From contig NZ_CP043641.1 of NCBI RefSeq assembly GCF_014217625.1, positions 4,030,001-4,094,000 on the forward strand: DNA of 64,000 nt, in the 5' to 3' direction. The notes under the pieces are model-generated. The model did not search any database and was not told where the DNA came from. It saw nothing but the letters and a program-made list of their open reading frames with translations. The position numbers were made by a program, and so were the translations under genes. Below, in pieces: positions 26,566-35,362 of the stretch (position 1 is the first letter of the stretch; every line of letters starts with the position of its first letter). This stretch comes from Leifsonia shinshuensis (GTDB lineage Bacteria > Actinomycetota > Actinomycetes > Actinomycetales > Microbacteriaceae).

Positions 26566-28416
26566 ATGTGTGGAATCGTGGGGTACGTCGGTACCGACAA
26601 GAGCCTGGAGGTGCTGCTCGGCGGCCTGAAGCGCCTCGAGTATCGCGGCTATGACTCGGCCGGCGTCGCCGTCATCGACCCCGAGGGCCGCCTCGGGACG
26701 GCCAAGAAGGCCGGCAAGCTCTCGGTGCTCGCCGACGACCTGCAGGCCAACCCCATCCCGAACGGCGGCACCGGCATCGGCCACACCCGCTGGGCGACGC
26801 ACGGCGGCCCGACCGACCGCAACGCGCACCCGCACCTGGGCGACGAGGGCCGCCTCGCCGTCATCCACAACGGCATCATCGAGAACTTCGCCAGCCTCAA
26901 GGACGAGCTGCTGGCCGACGGCTTCGCGTTCGAGTCCGAAACGGACACCGAGGTCGCGGCCGTGCTGCTCGGCCGCGAGTACCGCGCCACCGGCGACCTG
27001 AGCGAGGCGTTCCAGCGCGTCGTCTCCCGCCTCGAGGGCGCGTTCACGCTCCTCGCGCTGCACCAGGACCAGCCGCACGTCGTCGTCGGCGCGCGCCGCA
27101 ACTCCCCGCTCGTGATCGGTCTCGGCGAGGGCGAGAACTTCCTCGGCTCCGACGTCGCAGCGTTCGTCGAGCACACCCGCCGGGCGCTCGCGATCGGCCA
27201 GGACCAGATCGTCACGATCACCCCCGAATCCGTCACCGTGACCGACTTCGCCGGCGCCGCGGTCGAGGTGGAGCCGTTCGAGGTCGCCTGGGACGCCTCC
27301 GCCGCCGAGAAGGGCGGCTGGTCGTCGTTCATGGCCAAGGAGATCGCCGAGGAGCCGGACGCCGTCGCGAACACGCTGCGCGGCCGCATCGTCGACGAGG
27401 CCGTGCACATCCCGGAGCTCGACGCGATCGGCGACGCCTTCCTCGAGGGCATCGACCGCATCACCATCGTCGCCTGCGGCACCGCCGCGTACGCGGGTCT
27501 GGTCGGCAGCTACGCGATCGAGAAGTGGGCGCGCGTCCCCGTCACGGTCGAGCTCAGCCACGAGTTCCGCTACCGCGAGCCGGTCCTCACCGACGGCACG
27601 CTGGTCATCTCGATCAGCCAGTCCGGCGAGACCATGGACACGCTGATGGCGGTCAAGTACGCCCGCGAGGCCGGTGCGAAGGCCATCTCGGTCTGCAACA
27701 CCCAGGGCGCGACCATCCCGCGCGAGTCCGACGCGGCGCTCTACACGCACGCCGGCCCGGAGGTCGCGGTCGCCTCGACCAAGGCGTTCGTGGCGCAGAT
27801 CACCGCGCTCTACCTCTTCGGCCTCCACCTCGGCCGGGTGCGCGGCACCCTGTCCGCCGCGCAGCAGCGCGACGCCGTCGCCGAGCTCCAGGCCGTGCCG
27901 GAGAAGATCGCCACCGTGCTCGAGTCGCACGCGACGATCGCCCAGCTCGCGCACTGGATGTCGGACACCCGCTCCGTGCTCTTCCTCGGCCGCCACGTCG
28001 GCTACCCGATCGCCCTGGAGGGCGCGCTCAAGCTCAAGGAGCTCGCGTACATCCACGCCGAGGGCTTCGCCGCCGGCGAGCTCAAGCACGGCCCGATCGC
28101 GCTCATCGAGCCGGGCCAGCCCGTGTTCGTCGTCGTGCCGAGCCCCCGCTGGTCGGACGAGCTGCACAAGAAGGTCGTCTCCAACATCCAGGAGATCCGC
28201 GCCCGCGGCGCCCGCGTGATCGCGATCGCCGAGGCCGGGGACGCCGCCGTGCTGCCGTTCGCCGACGAGGTCATCCGCATCCCGCTCGCCGCGCCGCTGT
28301 TCGAGCCGCTGCTGTCGGTGGTGCCGCTGCAGATCTTCGCCATGGAGCTGTCGGCCGCCAAGGGCCTGGACGTGGACCAGCCGCGCAACCTGGCCAAGTC
28401 CGTCACCGTGGAGTAG
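26566..28416 (+). CDS. glmS: Glutamine-fructose-6-phosphate aminotransferase
   Basis: GlmS makes glucosamine-6-phosphate from fructose-6-phosphate and glutamine. The 616-residue product starts MCGIVGYVG, so Cys2 is the N-terminal nucleophile of the glutaminase domain (about 1-220), which also has HTRWATHG. Two SIS isomerase domains follow, with CGTAAYAG and SISQSGETMDT and the end DVDQPRNLAKSVTVE. There is no room for the glmS ribozyme known from Firmicutes. acpS, alr and tsaE follow in close order. Confidence 0.97.
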   Translation: MCGIVGYVGTDKSLEVLLGGLKRLEYRGYDSAGVAVIDPEGRLGTAKKAGKLSVLADDLQANPIPNGGTGIGHTRWATHGGPTDRNAHPHLGDEGRLAVIHNGIIENFASLKDELLADGFAFESETDTEVAAVLLGREYRATGDLSEAFQRVVSRLEGAFTLLALHQDQPHVVVGARRNSPLVIGLGEGENFLGSDVAAFVEHTRRALAIGQDQIVTITPESVTVTDFAGAAVEVEPFEVAWDASAAEKGGWSSFMAKEIAEEPDAVANTLRGRIVDEAVHIPELDAIGDAFLEGIDRITIVACGTAAYAGLVGSYAIEKWARVPVTVELSHEFRYREPVLTDGTLVISISQSGETMDTLMAVKYAREAGAKAISVCNTQGATIPRESDAALYTHAGPEVAVASTKAFVAQITALYLFGLHLGRVRGTLSAAQQRDAVAELQAVPEKIATVLESHATIAQLAHWMSDTRSVLFLGRHVGYPIALEGALKLKELAYIHAEGFAAGELKHGPIALIEPGQPVFVVVPSPRWSDELHKKVVSNIQEIRARGARVIAIAEAGDAAVLPFADEVIRIPLAAPLFEPLLSVVPLQIFAMELSAAKGLDVDQPRNLAKSVTVE

Positions 28417-28424
28417 GAGCGGCC

Positions 28425-28781
28425 GTGATCGCCGGCATCGGGATCGACGTCGTCGATCTGGCGCGCTTCGCCCGATCGCTGGAACGCAGCCCGAAGCTGC
28501 GGGAGCGTCTCTTCACCGAGGCGGAGCGCGGCCTGCCGGTGCACTCCCTCGCCGCGCGGTTCGCCGCCAAGGAGGCGCTCATCAAGGCGCTGGGCGGTTC
28601 GCACGGCGTGCGCTGGCACGACATGGAGATCGTGCCCGACGAAGAGAGGAACCCGGGTTTCGTGCTGCACAACGTGGTCGGACGCCAGGTCGCCGAGCGG
28701 GGCATCGCGCGCATCCACGTGACGATGTCGCACGACGCCGGGATCGCGTCCGCGTTCGTCGTGCTGGAGCGCGACGCGTGA
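28425..28781 (+). CDS. acpS: Holo-[acyl-carrier-protein] synthase
   Basis: AcpS transfers 4'-phosphopantetheine from CoA to the acyl carrier protein. The 118-residue product starts with GTG as (M)IAGIGIDVVDLARFARSL, with the magnesium-binding aspartate in GIDVVDL. It also has the FAAKEALIKALG motif holding the second metal ligand. Length is typical. The gene is 8 bases after glmS, and its stop overlaps the GTG of alr (GTGA). The acpS-alr-tsaE arrangement is common in actinobacteria. Confidence 0.95.
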   Translation: MIAGIGIDVVDLARFARSLERSPKLRERLFTEAERGLPVHSLAARFAAKEALIKALGGSHGVRWHDMEIVPDEERNPGFVLHNVVGRQVAERGIARIHVTMSHDAGIASAFVVLERDA

Positions 28782-29899
28782 GCGGCGGATTCCGGGAGGC
28801 CGTCGTCGACCTGGACGCGGTGACCGCGAACGTCGCGCGCCTGCGCGAGATCGTCGCCACAGAGCACGTCATGGCCGTGGTCAAGGCGAACGCCTACGGG
28901 CACGGAGCGGTCGAATGCGCCCGCGCTGCGCTCGCGGGCGGCGCGGACTGGCTCGGCGTCGCGGACATCTCCGAGGGGCTGGCGCTGCGCTCGGCGGGCG
29001 TCGACGCCCCGGTGCTCGCGTGGCTGCACGACCCCGACGAGGACTTCGCCGCTGCCGTCGCCGCCGGTATCGACGTCGGGATATCGTCGCGCGCGCAGCT
29101 GGAGGCCGCGGCCGCCGCGGGCACGGTCTCCCGCCCGGCGTTCGTGCAGCTCAAGCTCGAGACCGGGTTGAGCCGCAACGGCGTCCCCGCGTCCGAATGG
29201 GAGTCCGTCGTGGCCCGCGCGCGCGAGCTCGAAGAGTCGGGGACGCTCGTCGTGCGGGGCCTGTTCAGCCACCTGTCGAACGCGTCGCCCGCGGACGACC
29301 GCGCCGCCATCGCGTTGTTCTCGTGGGGAGTCGAGCGCGCGGAGGCCGCCGGACTCCGTCCGTCGCTGCTTCACATCGCCGCCAGCGCCGCGGCCCTCAG
29401 CCTCCCGGAGTCGCGCTTCAACCTGGTGCGGTTCGGGCTGGCCGTCTACGGCCTCAGCCCGTTCGGCGCCGCGTCGGCGGCGGAGCTGGGACTGCGCCCG
29501 GCGATGACGCTGCGCGGCCGCGTCGCGGCGGTCCGGCGAGTTGCCGCGGGCACCGGTGTCTCGTACGACTACACGTATCGCACAGAGGCCGAGACCACGC
29601 TCGCGCTCGTCCCGCTCGGGTACGCCGAGGGCATCCCGCGCCACGCGTCGGGCCGGGGCCCGGTGTCCATCGCCGGGCAGCGCTACCGGGTCTCCGGCCG
29701 CGTCGCGATGGACCAGTTCGTGGTGGATGTCGGTGACGCCGAGGTGGCGGTCGGCGACGAGGTCGTGCTGTTCGGCGACCCCGCCGAGGGCGTCCCCGGC
29801 GCGGACGACTGGGCCGAGGCGGCCGACACCATCAACTACGAGATCGTCACCCGGCTGGGCGGCCGGCTGCGCCGCAGCTACCGCGGGGGTCCGGCGTGA
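28778..29899 (+). CDS. alr: Alanine racemase
   Basis: Alr is a PLP enzyme that supplies D-alanine for peptidoglycan. The 373-residue product has the PLP lysine Lys36 in VVKANAYGHGAVE, the substrate-proximal KLETGLSRNG, and the C-terminal domain tyrosine region GVSYDYTYRTEAE with LVPLGYAEGIPR. The start GTG overlaps the acpS stop, and the stop overlaps the tsaE GTG, so three genes are translationally chained. Confidence 0.96.
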   Translation: MSGGFREAVVDLDAVTANVARLREIVATEHVMAVVKANAYGHGAVECARAALAGGADWLGVADISEGLALRSAGVDAPVLAWLHDPDEDFAAAVAAGIDVGISSRAQLEAAAAAGTVSRPAFVQLKLETGLSRNGVPASEWESVVARARELEESGTLVVRGLFSHLSNASPADDRAAIALFSWGVERAEAAGLRPSLLHIAASAAALSLPESRFNLVRFGLAVYGLSPFGAASAAELGLRPAMTLRGRVAAVRRVAAGTGVSYDYTYRTEAETTLALVPLGYAEGIPRHASGRGPVSIAGQRYRVSGRVAMDQFVVDVGDAEVAVGDEVVLFGDPAEGVPGADDWAEAADTINYEIVTRLGGRLRRSYRGGPA

Positions 29900-30411
29900 C
29901 CAGCCGCGTCCTGTTCGAGCGCACGGTCGACACCGGCGAGGCCATGCACGAGCTGGGACTCGAACTGGCCGGGATGCTCGGCGCCGGCGACCTCCTGGTG
30001 CTGACCGGCCCGCTCGGCGCCGGCAAGACGACGCTGACCCGGGGGATCGGCGAGGGCCTCGGCGTCCGCGGCCCGGTCACGAGCCCGACCTTCGTGCTGG
30101 CCCGCACGCACCCGAGCCTCGCGGACGGCGCACCGCTGGTGCACGTCGACGCCTACCGCCTCGGCAGCGCCGTGGAGCTGGACGACCTCGACATCGACTT
30201 CACCGGCTCGGTCGTCGTGGTCGAGTGGGGCGGCGGGATGCTCGACGGCGTCGCGGAGTCGTGGCTGGAGGTCGACATCGTGCGGCCGACCGGCGCCGCC
30301 GATGCGGCGGGCGACGACCTCTCCGAGGTCGACCTCGGCGACGTGGACCTCGACGCCGACGAGCCTCGCACGGTCACCGTGACCGGCTTCGGCCCCCGCT
30401 GGCAGTCCTGA
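29896..30411 (+). CDS. tsaE: tRNA t6A biosynthesis ATPase TsaE
   Basis: TsaE is the ATPase that resets the TsaBD complex in t6A37 tRNA modification. The 171-residue product has the Walker A loop GPLGAGKTTLTRG (about 37-49), SPTFVLARTHP and the Walker B-like VHVDAYRLGS, followed by VVEWGGGM. A C-terminal acidic stretch (about 135-160) is extra. GTG overlaps the alr stop. Its usual neighbours tsaB-rimI-tsaD lie 4.3 kb away, beyond a reverse-strand operon and a large palindrome. Confidence 0.94.
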   Translation: MTSRVLFERTVDTGEAMHELGLELAGMLGAGDLLVLTGPLGAGKTTLTRGIGEGLGVRGPVTSPTFVLARTHPSLADGAPLVHVDAYRLGSAVELDDLDIDFTGSVVVVEWGGGMLDGVAESWLEVDIVRPTGAADAAGDDLSEVDLGDVDLDADEPRTVTVTGFGPRWQS

Positions 30412-30483
30412 GCACCGCCGAGGGGCACGTAAACGCCCCTAAAACCGGGTTTTAGGGGCGTTTACGTGCCCCTCGATGGTGCT
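30411..30483. repeat. 73-base nested palindrome between tsaE and the esterase gene
   Basis: Bases 30419-30445 and 30449-30475 are perfect inverted repeats of 27 bp around a 3-base centre (CGG). After a 2-base mismatch the symmetry continues with AGCACC (30411-30416) and GGTGCT (30478-30483). Each arm also folds on itself (AGGGGC with GCCCCT). It sits between convergent genes and can serve as a two-way terminator. The length and perfection go beyond what termination needs, so a dispersed palindromic repeat is possible. Confidence 0.85.
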
Positions 30484-30496
30484 GGGGCGCTGGACG

Positions 30497-31990
30497 TCAG
30501 CGTGCGCTCTGAAGCACGCCGACGTCGGCCAGGCCGTCCCCCACGGCCGTGGTCGGGACATCGAACACCTGCACGTCGCGCTCGGGCAGCGTGTACGCCG
30601 GCCAGCCGGGGTCGCCCGTCGCGATGAACCGCACCGCGGCGCCGTGCACCTCGTCCGCCAGGGAGGCCGGCGGCTGCTCGCCCGCGATGTAGCCCACCCG
30701 CTCGCTGTCCAGGCAGTCGAAGAAGAACGGGACGTCCAGGCAGTGGACGGCCGCGCCGAAGGTGGGCGACGTCCAGGCGAAGCGGTAGATCCACGCGGGG
30801 ACCCCCGCCGCCGCGCGGGACTCCGCGATCTCACGGGCGGGCGCGCGGAACATCGCGTCCGTGACGAACTGCCCGAGCGTCCCGGCGGCGTCGAGCCCGG
30901 CGTGCGCGGCGACGTAGGCGCCCGCGGCGTCCTCCGGCACGCCGATCGTCGCCAGCAGCCCCGCCGGGTCGGCGCCGGCCAGGGCGTCGCGGAGCTCGGT
31001 GACGGCCATGTTGAACTCGTTGTCCGTCGCGCCGAGCACGAGGGACTTGTCGGCGCCGACGCCGTCCGCGATCGCGTCCCCGATGGCGGCGGGCACGAGG
31101 TCGCCGTCCACCACCGGGGCCCAGCGCAGTGCCGAGCCGGAGGCCAGCGCGCGAAGCGGTGCGAGCGGGTCGGCGGGCGCGTCCGGTGAGGTGACGGCGT
31201 CGTCCTCGGCCTGCAGGGCCAGGATGCGCTCCTCGGTCAGCGTGGACAGGCCTGCGCGGGTGGGCGCGACCCCGGCCGTGGCGGCGAGGGCGCGGCCGTA
31301 CCGCTCCGCGTCCTCCAGGGTCACACTCGCCGTGGTGCCCGAGATCGAGTACACGCGCTGGAACAGGCTCGCGGCGCGCGGAACGGTCAGCAGCGTGAGC
31401 ACCGCCCCGCCGCCCGCCGACTGCCCGGCGATCGTGACCGACGCCGGGTCGCCGCCGAAAGCCGCGATGTTGTCGCGGACCCACTCCAGCGCCAGGATCC
31501 AGTCGAGGATGCCGCGGTTGGTGGGCGCGTCCTCGATCCAGCCGAAACCGTCGAAGCCGAGACGGTAGGAGACGCTGACCGTCACGACGCCGTCGCGGTT
31601 GAACGCGAGCCCGTCGTACCAGGGGCTGGCGGGGGAGCCCGCGACGTAGCCGCCGCCGTGGATGTAGACCAGCACGGGCAGCGCGGCGGCGGTGTCGCCG
31701 GGCCGGGGCGTGAAGACGTCCACATTGAGCGTCGACTCGCCGGGGTACGACGGCTCGGGGATGAGCGTGATCTCGGCGAGTGCCGTGCGCTGCGGGGTCG
31801 CGCCGTGCTCTCCGGCGTCCAGGACGCCCTCCCACGAGCGGTGCGGGACGGGGGCGGCGAAGCGGAGGTCGCCGACCGGCGGCTCTGCGAACGGGATGCC
31901 GAGGAAGGCGGCGGAGCCGTCCCGCCATCGCCCGCGCACGCGGCCGGCGGAGATGGTGACTTCGGGGTGGTCGAGGGTGCTGTCTGTCAC
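30497..31990 (-). CDS. Type B carboxylesterase
   Basis: The 497-residue protein belongs to the carboxylesterase/cholinesterase alpha/beta-hydrolase family. It has FLGIPFAEPPVGDLRF, the oxyanion loop YIHGGGYVAGS, the nucleophile Ser in GQSAGGGAVL, a likely acidic residue in LGATDNEFNM and the catalytic His in AAVHCLDVPFFF. There is no signal peptide, so it acts in the cytosol on imported or internal esters. GTG 31990 has AAGGAGAA upstream. It is 14 bases after the MFS transporter gene in the same operon, under a ROK regulator, so an acylated sugar or glycoside ester is a plausible substrate. Confidence 0.85.
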   Translation of the reverse strand: MTDSTLDHPEVTISAGRVRGRWRDGSAAFLGIPFAEPPVGDLRFAAPVPHRSWEGVLDAGEHGATPQRTALAEITLIPEPSYPGESTLNVDVFTPRPGDTAAALPVLVYIHGGGYVAGSPASPWYDGLAFNRDGVVTVSVSYRLGFDGFGWIEDAPTNRGILDWILALEWVRDNIAAFGGDPASVTIAGQSAGGGAVLTLLTVPRAASLFQRVYSISGTTASVTLEDAERYGRALAATAGVAPTRAGLSTLTEERILALQAEDDAVTSPDAPADPLAPLRALASGSALRWAPVVDGDLVPAAIGDAIADGVGADKSLVLGATDNEFNMAVTELRDALAGADPAGLLATIGVPEDAAGAYVAAHAGLDAAGTLGQFVTDAMFRAPAREIAESRAAAGVPAWIYRFAWTSPTFGAAVHCLDVPFFFDCLDSERVGYIAGEQPPASLADEVHGAAVRFIATGDPGWPAYTLPERDVQVFDVPTTAVGDGLADVGVLQSAR

Positions 31991-32004
31991 GGGGATTCTC
32001 CTTC

Positions 32005-33321
32005 TCAGCGGACGGACTTGATGGGGATGAGGACGAGGGCGGCCAGCGCGACGCACACCATCGCGAAGACGAACAGCGCCGGGTAGCCGCCGAGCGCGCC
32101 GATCAGCAGCGCCGCGATCGCGGGGCTGAGCGCCTGCGGGATGTTCGTCGCCACGTTCAGGATGCCGAGGTCCTTGGCGGCCGCGACGCCGCCGCCGGGC
32201 AGCACCTCGGTCATCAGGGCGGTGTCGCACGCCATGTAGAGGCCGAAGCCGAAGCCGTTGATCGCCGACATGAGCAGCATCCCTGTGATGGTCGGCATCA
32301 GCAGCGGCATCGCGAGGCCGACGATCATCAGCACGGAGGCGAGGTAGATGAAGACCTTGCGACGGCCGAGCTTGTCGCTCAGCCAGCCGGCCAGGGCGAC
32401 CGAGACGACGGTGGTGACGAGCGACGCGATGCTGATCACGCCGATCTGCGCGTTCGCCTGCTTCAGCGACATCCCGATGTAGTCGGTGAGGATGAAGAGC
32501 TGGTAGCTGAAGGCCACGAAGTAGCCGAGGATGAACAGGAACCGCGCCGCGAACGCCCAGGCGAAGTCGGGGTGCTTGCGCGGGTTGATCCAGAACCCGG
32601 CGAAGAACGCCCTCCAGCGGAACGGCGGCAGTTCGATGCTCTTGCTCGAGTAGTCGCGATTGAAGAGCACGAAGCCGAGCGTCACGAGGAGCACGACGAT
32701 CCCGAACGCGGAGTAAGCGACCCCGACGTTCGAGGCGAGCATGCCGGCGGCGATGACGCCGATGGTGCTGCCGGCCATGGTGCCGATCCCGACCATCGCG
32801 GAGGCCATGCCCCGGCGGCTGCGCGGGAACCGGTCGGGGGTTATCGCGCTGAGCGGTCCCTGCATCGCGTTGAGGGCGACCTGGATGACGACCCAGAACA
32901 CCGTGATCCAGAGGATGGACTGCAGCGAGCCCAGGCCGATCAGGAAAGCGGCGGCGACGGCGGTGCCGATCACCATCCACGGCGCGCGGCGGCCCATCCG
33001 GGAGCGCGTGCGGTCACTGAACGCGCCCACGATCGGCTGCGCGAACAGCGTGAACACGAAGGAGGTCGTGGTCACGATCGCGAGGTTGCCGACCTTGTGC
33101 GCCGGGTCGATGTTCGTGACCTGGTTGGGCAGCAGCACGCTGATCAGGCCGGAGTAGGTCGCGAAGAGCACCAGGGAGGTGATCGCGAGCGAGGGGAGCA
33201 GCCCGCGGCGCGCGAGCGGGCTGACGGTGCCCGCGGTGTCCGCCGCGTCGGTCTCGGTCGCAGCGGCGGTGGCCGGTGAGAGGGGTGCTGGATCGGGGGA
33301 GCTCGATGACATCGTCGTCAC
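32005..33321 (-). CDS. MFS transporter, SLC45/GPH-like sugar group
   Basis: The 438-residue protein has a hydrophilic N-terminus of about 35 residues, then twelve membrane helices. The loop SDRTRSRMGRRAPWM after helix 2 and GWLSDKLGRRKVFIY in the second half are MFS signatures. The first matches the SLC45/GPH-type disaccharide and glycoside carriers. GTG 33321 has GAAAGGA 6 bases upstream and is preferred to the more distant 33360. It lies between the ROK regulator and the esterase. The substrate is not readable from sequence; a sugar or glycoside is inferred from the context. Confidence 0.8.
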   Translation of the reverse strand: MTTMSSSSPDPAPLSPATAAATETDAADTAGTVSPLARRGLLPSLAITSLVLFATYSGLISVLLPNQVTNIDPAHKVGNLAIVTTTSFVFTLFAQPIVGAFSDRTRSRMGRRAPWMVIGTAVAAAFLIGLGSLQSILWITVFWVVIQVALNAMQGPLSAITPDRFPRSRRGMASAMVGIGTMAGSTIGVIAAGMLASNVGVAYSAFGIVVLLVTLGFVLFNRDYSSKSIELPPFRWRAFFAGFWINPRKHPDFAWAFAARFLFILGYFVAFSYQLFILTDYIGMSLKQANAQIGVISIASLVTTVVSVALAGWLSDKLGRRKVFIYLASVLMIVGLAMPLLMPTITGMLLMSAINGFGFGLYMACDTALMTEVLPGGGVAAAKDLGILNVATNIPQALSPAIAALLIGALGGYPALFVFAMVCVALAALVLIPIKSVR

Positions 33322-33373
33322 GGTCGGTCCTTTCGGGGATGTGATTACCCGCGTAAGCATGACGCATGACCGC

Positions 33374-33399
33374 GATTAATTCAAGTATCGAATCAAATC
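33374..33399. promoter_or_regulatory. Possible ROK operator before the MFS gene
   Basis: An AT-rich imperfect palindrome, GATTAATTC (33374-33382) facing GAATCAAATC (33390-33399), lies at the 3' end of the ROK gene, about 55 bases upstream of the transporter start on the minus strand. It is strikingly AT-rich for this genome and resembles NagC/XylR-type ROK sites in being AT-rich. Binding is inferred. Confidence 0.4.
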
Positions 33400-34646
33400 G
33401 TCGGGAAAGGCGCACCGATCGTGACCAGCGCGAGGGGATCGTAGAGGAGGGCGTCGCGGGCGACGCGGGCCGCGCCGAGCAGGGCGGCATCCTCGCCCAG
33501 GCGCCCCGGCACGACGGCGATCGGCGTCGCGGTCGCGGCGATCGCCGGGCCGTCCAGCGCGAACGCGCCGGCGATGGACTCCGCCAGGTCTGCCCAGTAG
33601 CCGTCCAGCACGACGACTTCGGGGTCGACGGTCATCGTCACGATGCGCAGGGCGTGCGCGATCCACGGCAGTGCGGCCTCCCACGCGGCGCTCGCGCGGG
33701 CCTCCCCGGCCTGGATGCGGGCGACCAGCTCGCGCAGCGCGTCCGTCAGCCCGCGTTCGGCGACCTCCGCGGCCAGGCCGGCCTCGGCCAGGACGACATC
33801 CGGGCCGGCGACGGTGACCAGGCAGCCGCGCTGGCCGCACAGGCAGCGCGCGCCCTGCGGATCGACCGCGATGTGGCCGAAGGCGCCCGCGAAGCCGTGC
33901 GCGCCGGCGACGAGCGCGCCGTCCGCGACGATCGCGCCGCCGATGCCCGAGTTGCTCTTGGCGTAGACCAGATCGCGGACTCCCGCGCCCGCCGCCTCCA
34001 GCTCCGCGAGCTCGGCCAGCGCGGCGACCGTGCCGTCGCTCGCGAGCGTGGCGGGCGGCAGCTCCCCGACCCGCTGCCGGAGCCCGGCGAGGACGTCCAC
34101 GACGCCCCACTCGAAGTCGGTGTCGGCGACGACCACGGGAGGGGTGCCGCCGATCGGCGCGAACACCACGACGGTCAGGTCGACCACGCGCCTGCCGAGT
34201 CCGGCCGCGGCGTCGAGGGTGCGGGCCAGCACGCGGGCGAGCACGTCGAGCACGCGCGCCGGGTCGCCCATCGGCCGGCCGTGGTGCTCCGACGTCCGGA
34301 ACAGCGCGCGGCCGTCGACTGCCGTGAGCACCGCCGTCGCCTGGTCGGCGTCGAGCTGCAGGACGAGCAGGGCGACGTCGTCGGCGGCCAGGCGCAGCAG
34401 CGTGAGCGGCCGGCCGCGGGAGGCCGTCCCGCGCGGCGCGGCCTCCGGCTCCTCCGTCTCGCGCACGATCCCGGCCTCCACCAGTGCGGCGACGAGTGCG
34501 GTCACCGAGCCGCGGGCGAGTCCGGTGCCGTCCGCCAGCTGGCTGCGCGACTGCGGTCCGCGCTGCGCGAGGCGGTGCGCCACGAGCGCCAGGTTGTGGC
34601 GGCGCACATCGGCCGAGACGAGGGAGCCGGACGGGGAGGACGCCAT
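33393..34646 (-). CDS. ROK family transcriptional regulator
   Basis: The 417-residue protein has an N-terminal winged helix (about 15-70: RSQLADGTGLARGSVTALVA) and a ROK sugar-kinase-like domain. Visible parts are KSNSGIGGAIVADG, the zinc motif CLCGQRGCL (Cys-x-Cys-Gly-x-x-Gly-Cys) and HGFAGAFGHIAVDP. ROK regulators sense sugars or sugar phosphates. ATG 34646 has GGGGAGGAC upstream. The gene is divergent from tsaB and leads the ROK-MFS-esterase operon, so local control by a carbohydrate is likely. Confidence 0.86.
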   Translation of the reverse strand: MASSPSGSLVSADVRRHNLALVAHRLAQRGPQSRSQLADGTGLARGSVTALVAALVEAGIVRETEEPEAAPRGTASRGRPLTLLRLAADDVALLVLQLDADQATAVLTAVDGRALFRTSEHHGRPMGDPARVLDVLARVLARTLDAAAGLGRRVVDLTVVVFAPIGGTPPVVVADTDFEWGVVDVLAGLRQRVGELPPATLASDGTVAALAELAELEAAGAGVRDLVYAKSNSGIGGAIVADGALVAGAHGFAGAFGHIAVDPQGARCLCGQRGCLVTVAGPDVVLAEAGLAAEVAERGLTDALRELVARIQAGEARASAAWEAALPWIAHALRIVTMTVDPEVVVLDGYWADLAESIAGAFALDGPAIAATATPIAVVPGRLGEDAALLGAARVARDALLYDPLALVTIGAPFPTI

Positions 34647-34729
34647 GCCGACAGCTTCGCACACGGGAGGCCGGCGAGTCCGCGCGATGCCGCATCCCGG
34701 CTCGGCCCCTGCGGAGCCCACCCGGCGAA

Positions 34730-34735
34730 TAGGCT
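34730..34735 (+). promoter_or_regulatory. -10 box (TAGGCT) of a probable leaderless tsaB transcript
   Basis: TAGGCT ends 6 bases before the tsaB ATG at 34742. This promoter frees tsaB-rimI-tsaD from the alr-tsaE transcript, as expected if the reverse-strand operon separates them. Confidence 0.5.
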
Positions 34736-34741
34736 GGTGGC

Positions 34742-35362
34742 ATGCTCCTCGCCATCGACACCTCCGCGGGCACGAGTGTCGCCGTGGTCGACCGGGACGG
34801 CGGCATCCTCGCCGAAGTGACGGAACCCGACACCATGCGGCACGCCGAAGTGATCGGCGACCTCATCGCCGCGGCGCTGGACGCCTCCGGCACGCTCGTC
34901 GGCGAGCTCTCGGGCGTCGTGGCCGGGATGGGACCCGGACCGTTCACCGGTCTCCGGGTCGGCATCGCCGCCGCGACCGCGTTCGCGTTCGGGGCCGGCC
35001 GCCCGCTCGTCCCCGTCGTCAGCCACGACGCGGTGGCGTACGAGCGCTACCTGGCCGGGCACGCCGGGCCGCTCCTGGTCGTGACAGACGCGCGTCGCCG
35101 GGAGCGCTACTGGACGGCGTACTCGGGTGTGGACGAGCACGGCCTCCCGGTGCGCCTCGACGGCCCTGGGCTCGACAAGCCGGACGCGCTGCCGCATCCC
35201 GACCTCCCGCGCGAGGAGGCCGCCACCGTCTCGGCCGGGCTGCTCGGGATGATCGCGGAGCTGCGCTTCGCCGCCGGCCTCCCGTTCGACCGCGACGAGC
35301 CGCTCTATCTGCGCTCGCCGGATGTCACGCTGTCCGCGGGCCCGAAGCGGGTGAGCGCGTGA
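34742..35362 (+). CDS. tsaB: tRNA t6A biosynthesis protein TsaB
   Basis: TsaB is the scaffold partner of TsaD in t6A37 formation. The 206-residue product starts [20 protein letters not shown]. It has the [11 protein letters not shown] segment and [20 protein letters not shown], diagnostic for the family. As usual for TsaB it lacks the metal histidines of TsaD. The stop overlaps the GTG of rimI, and the rimI stop overlaps tsaD, so the three are one translation unit. Confidence 0.95.
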   Translation: MLLAIDTSAGTSVAVVDRDGGILAEVTEPDTMRHAEVIGDLIAAALDASGTLVGELSGVVAGMGPGPFTGLRVGIAAATAFAFGAGRPLVPVVSHDAVAYERYLAGHAGPLLVVTDARRRERYWTAYSGVDEHGLPVRLDGPGLDKPDALPHPDLPREEAATVSAGLLGMIAELRFAAGLPFDRDEPLYLRSPDVTLSAGPKRVSA

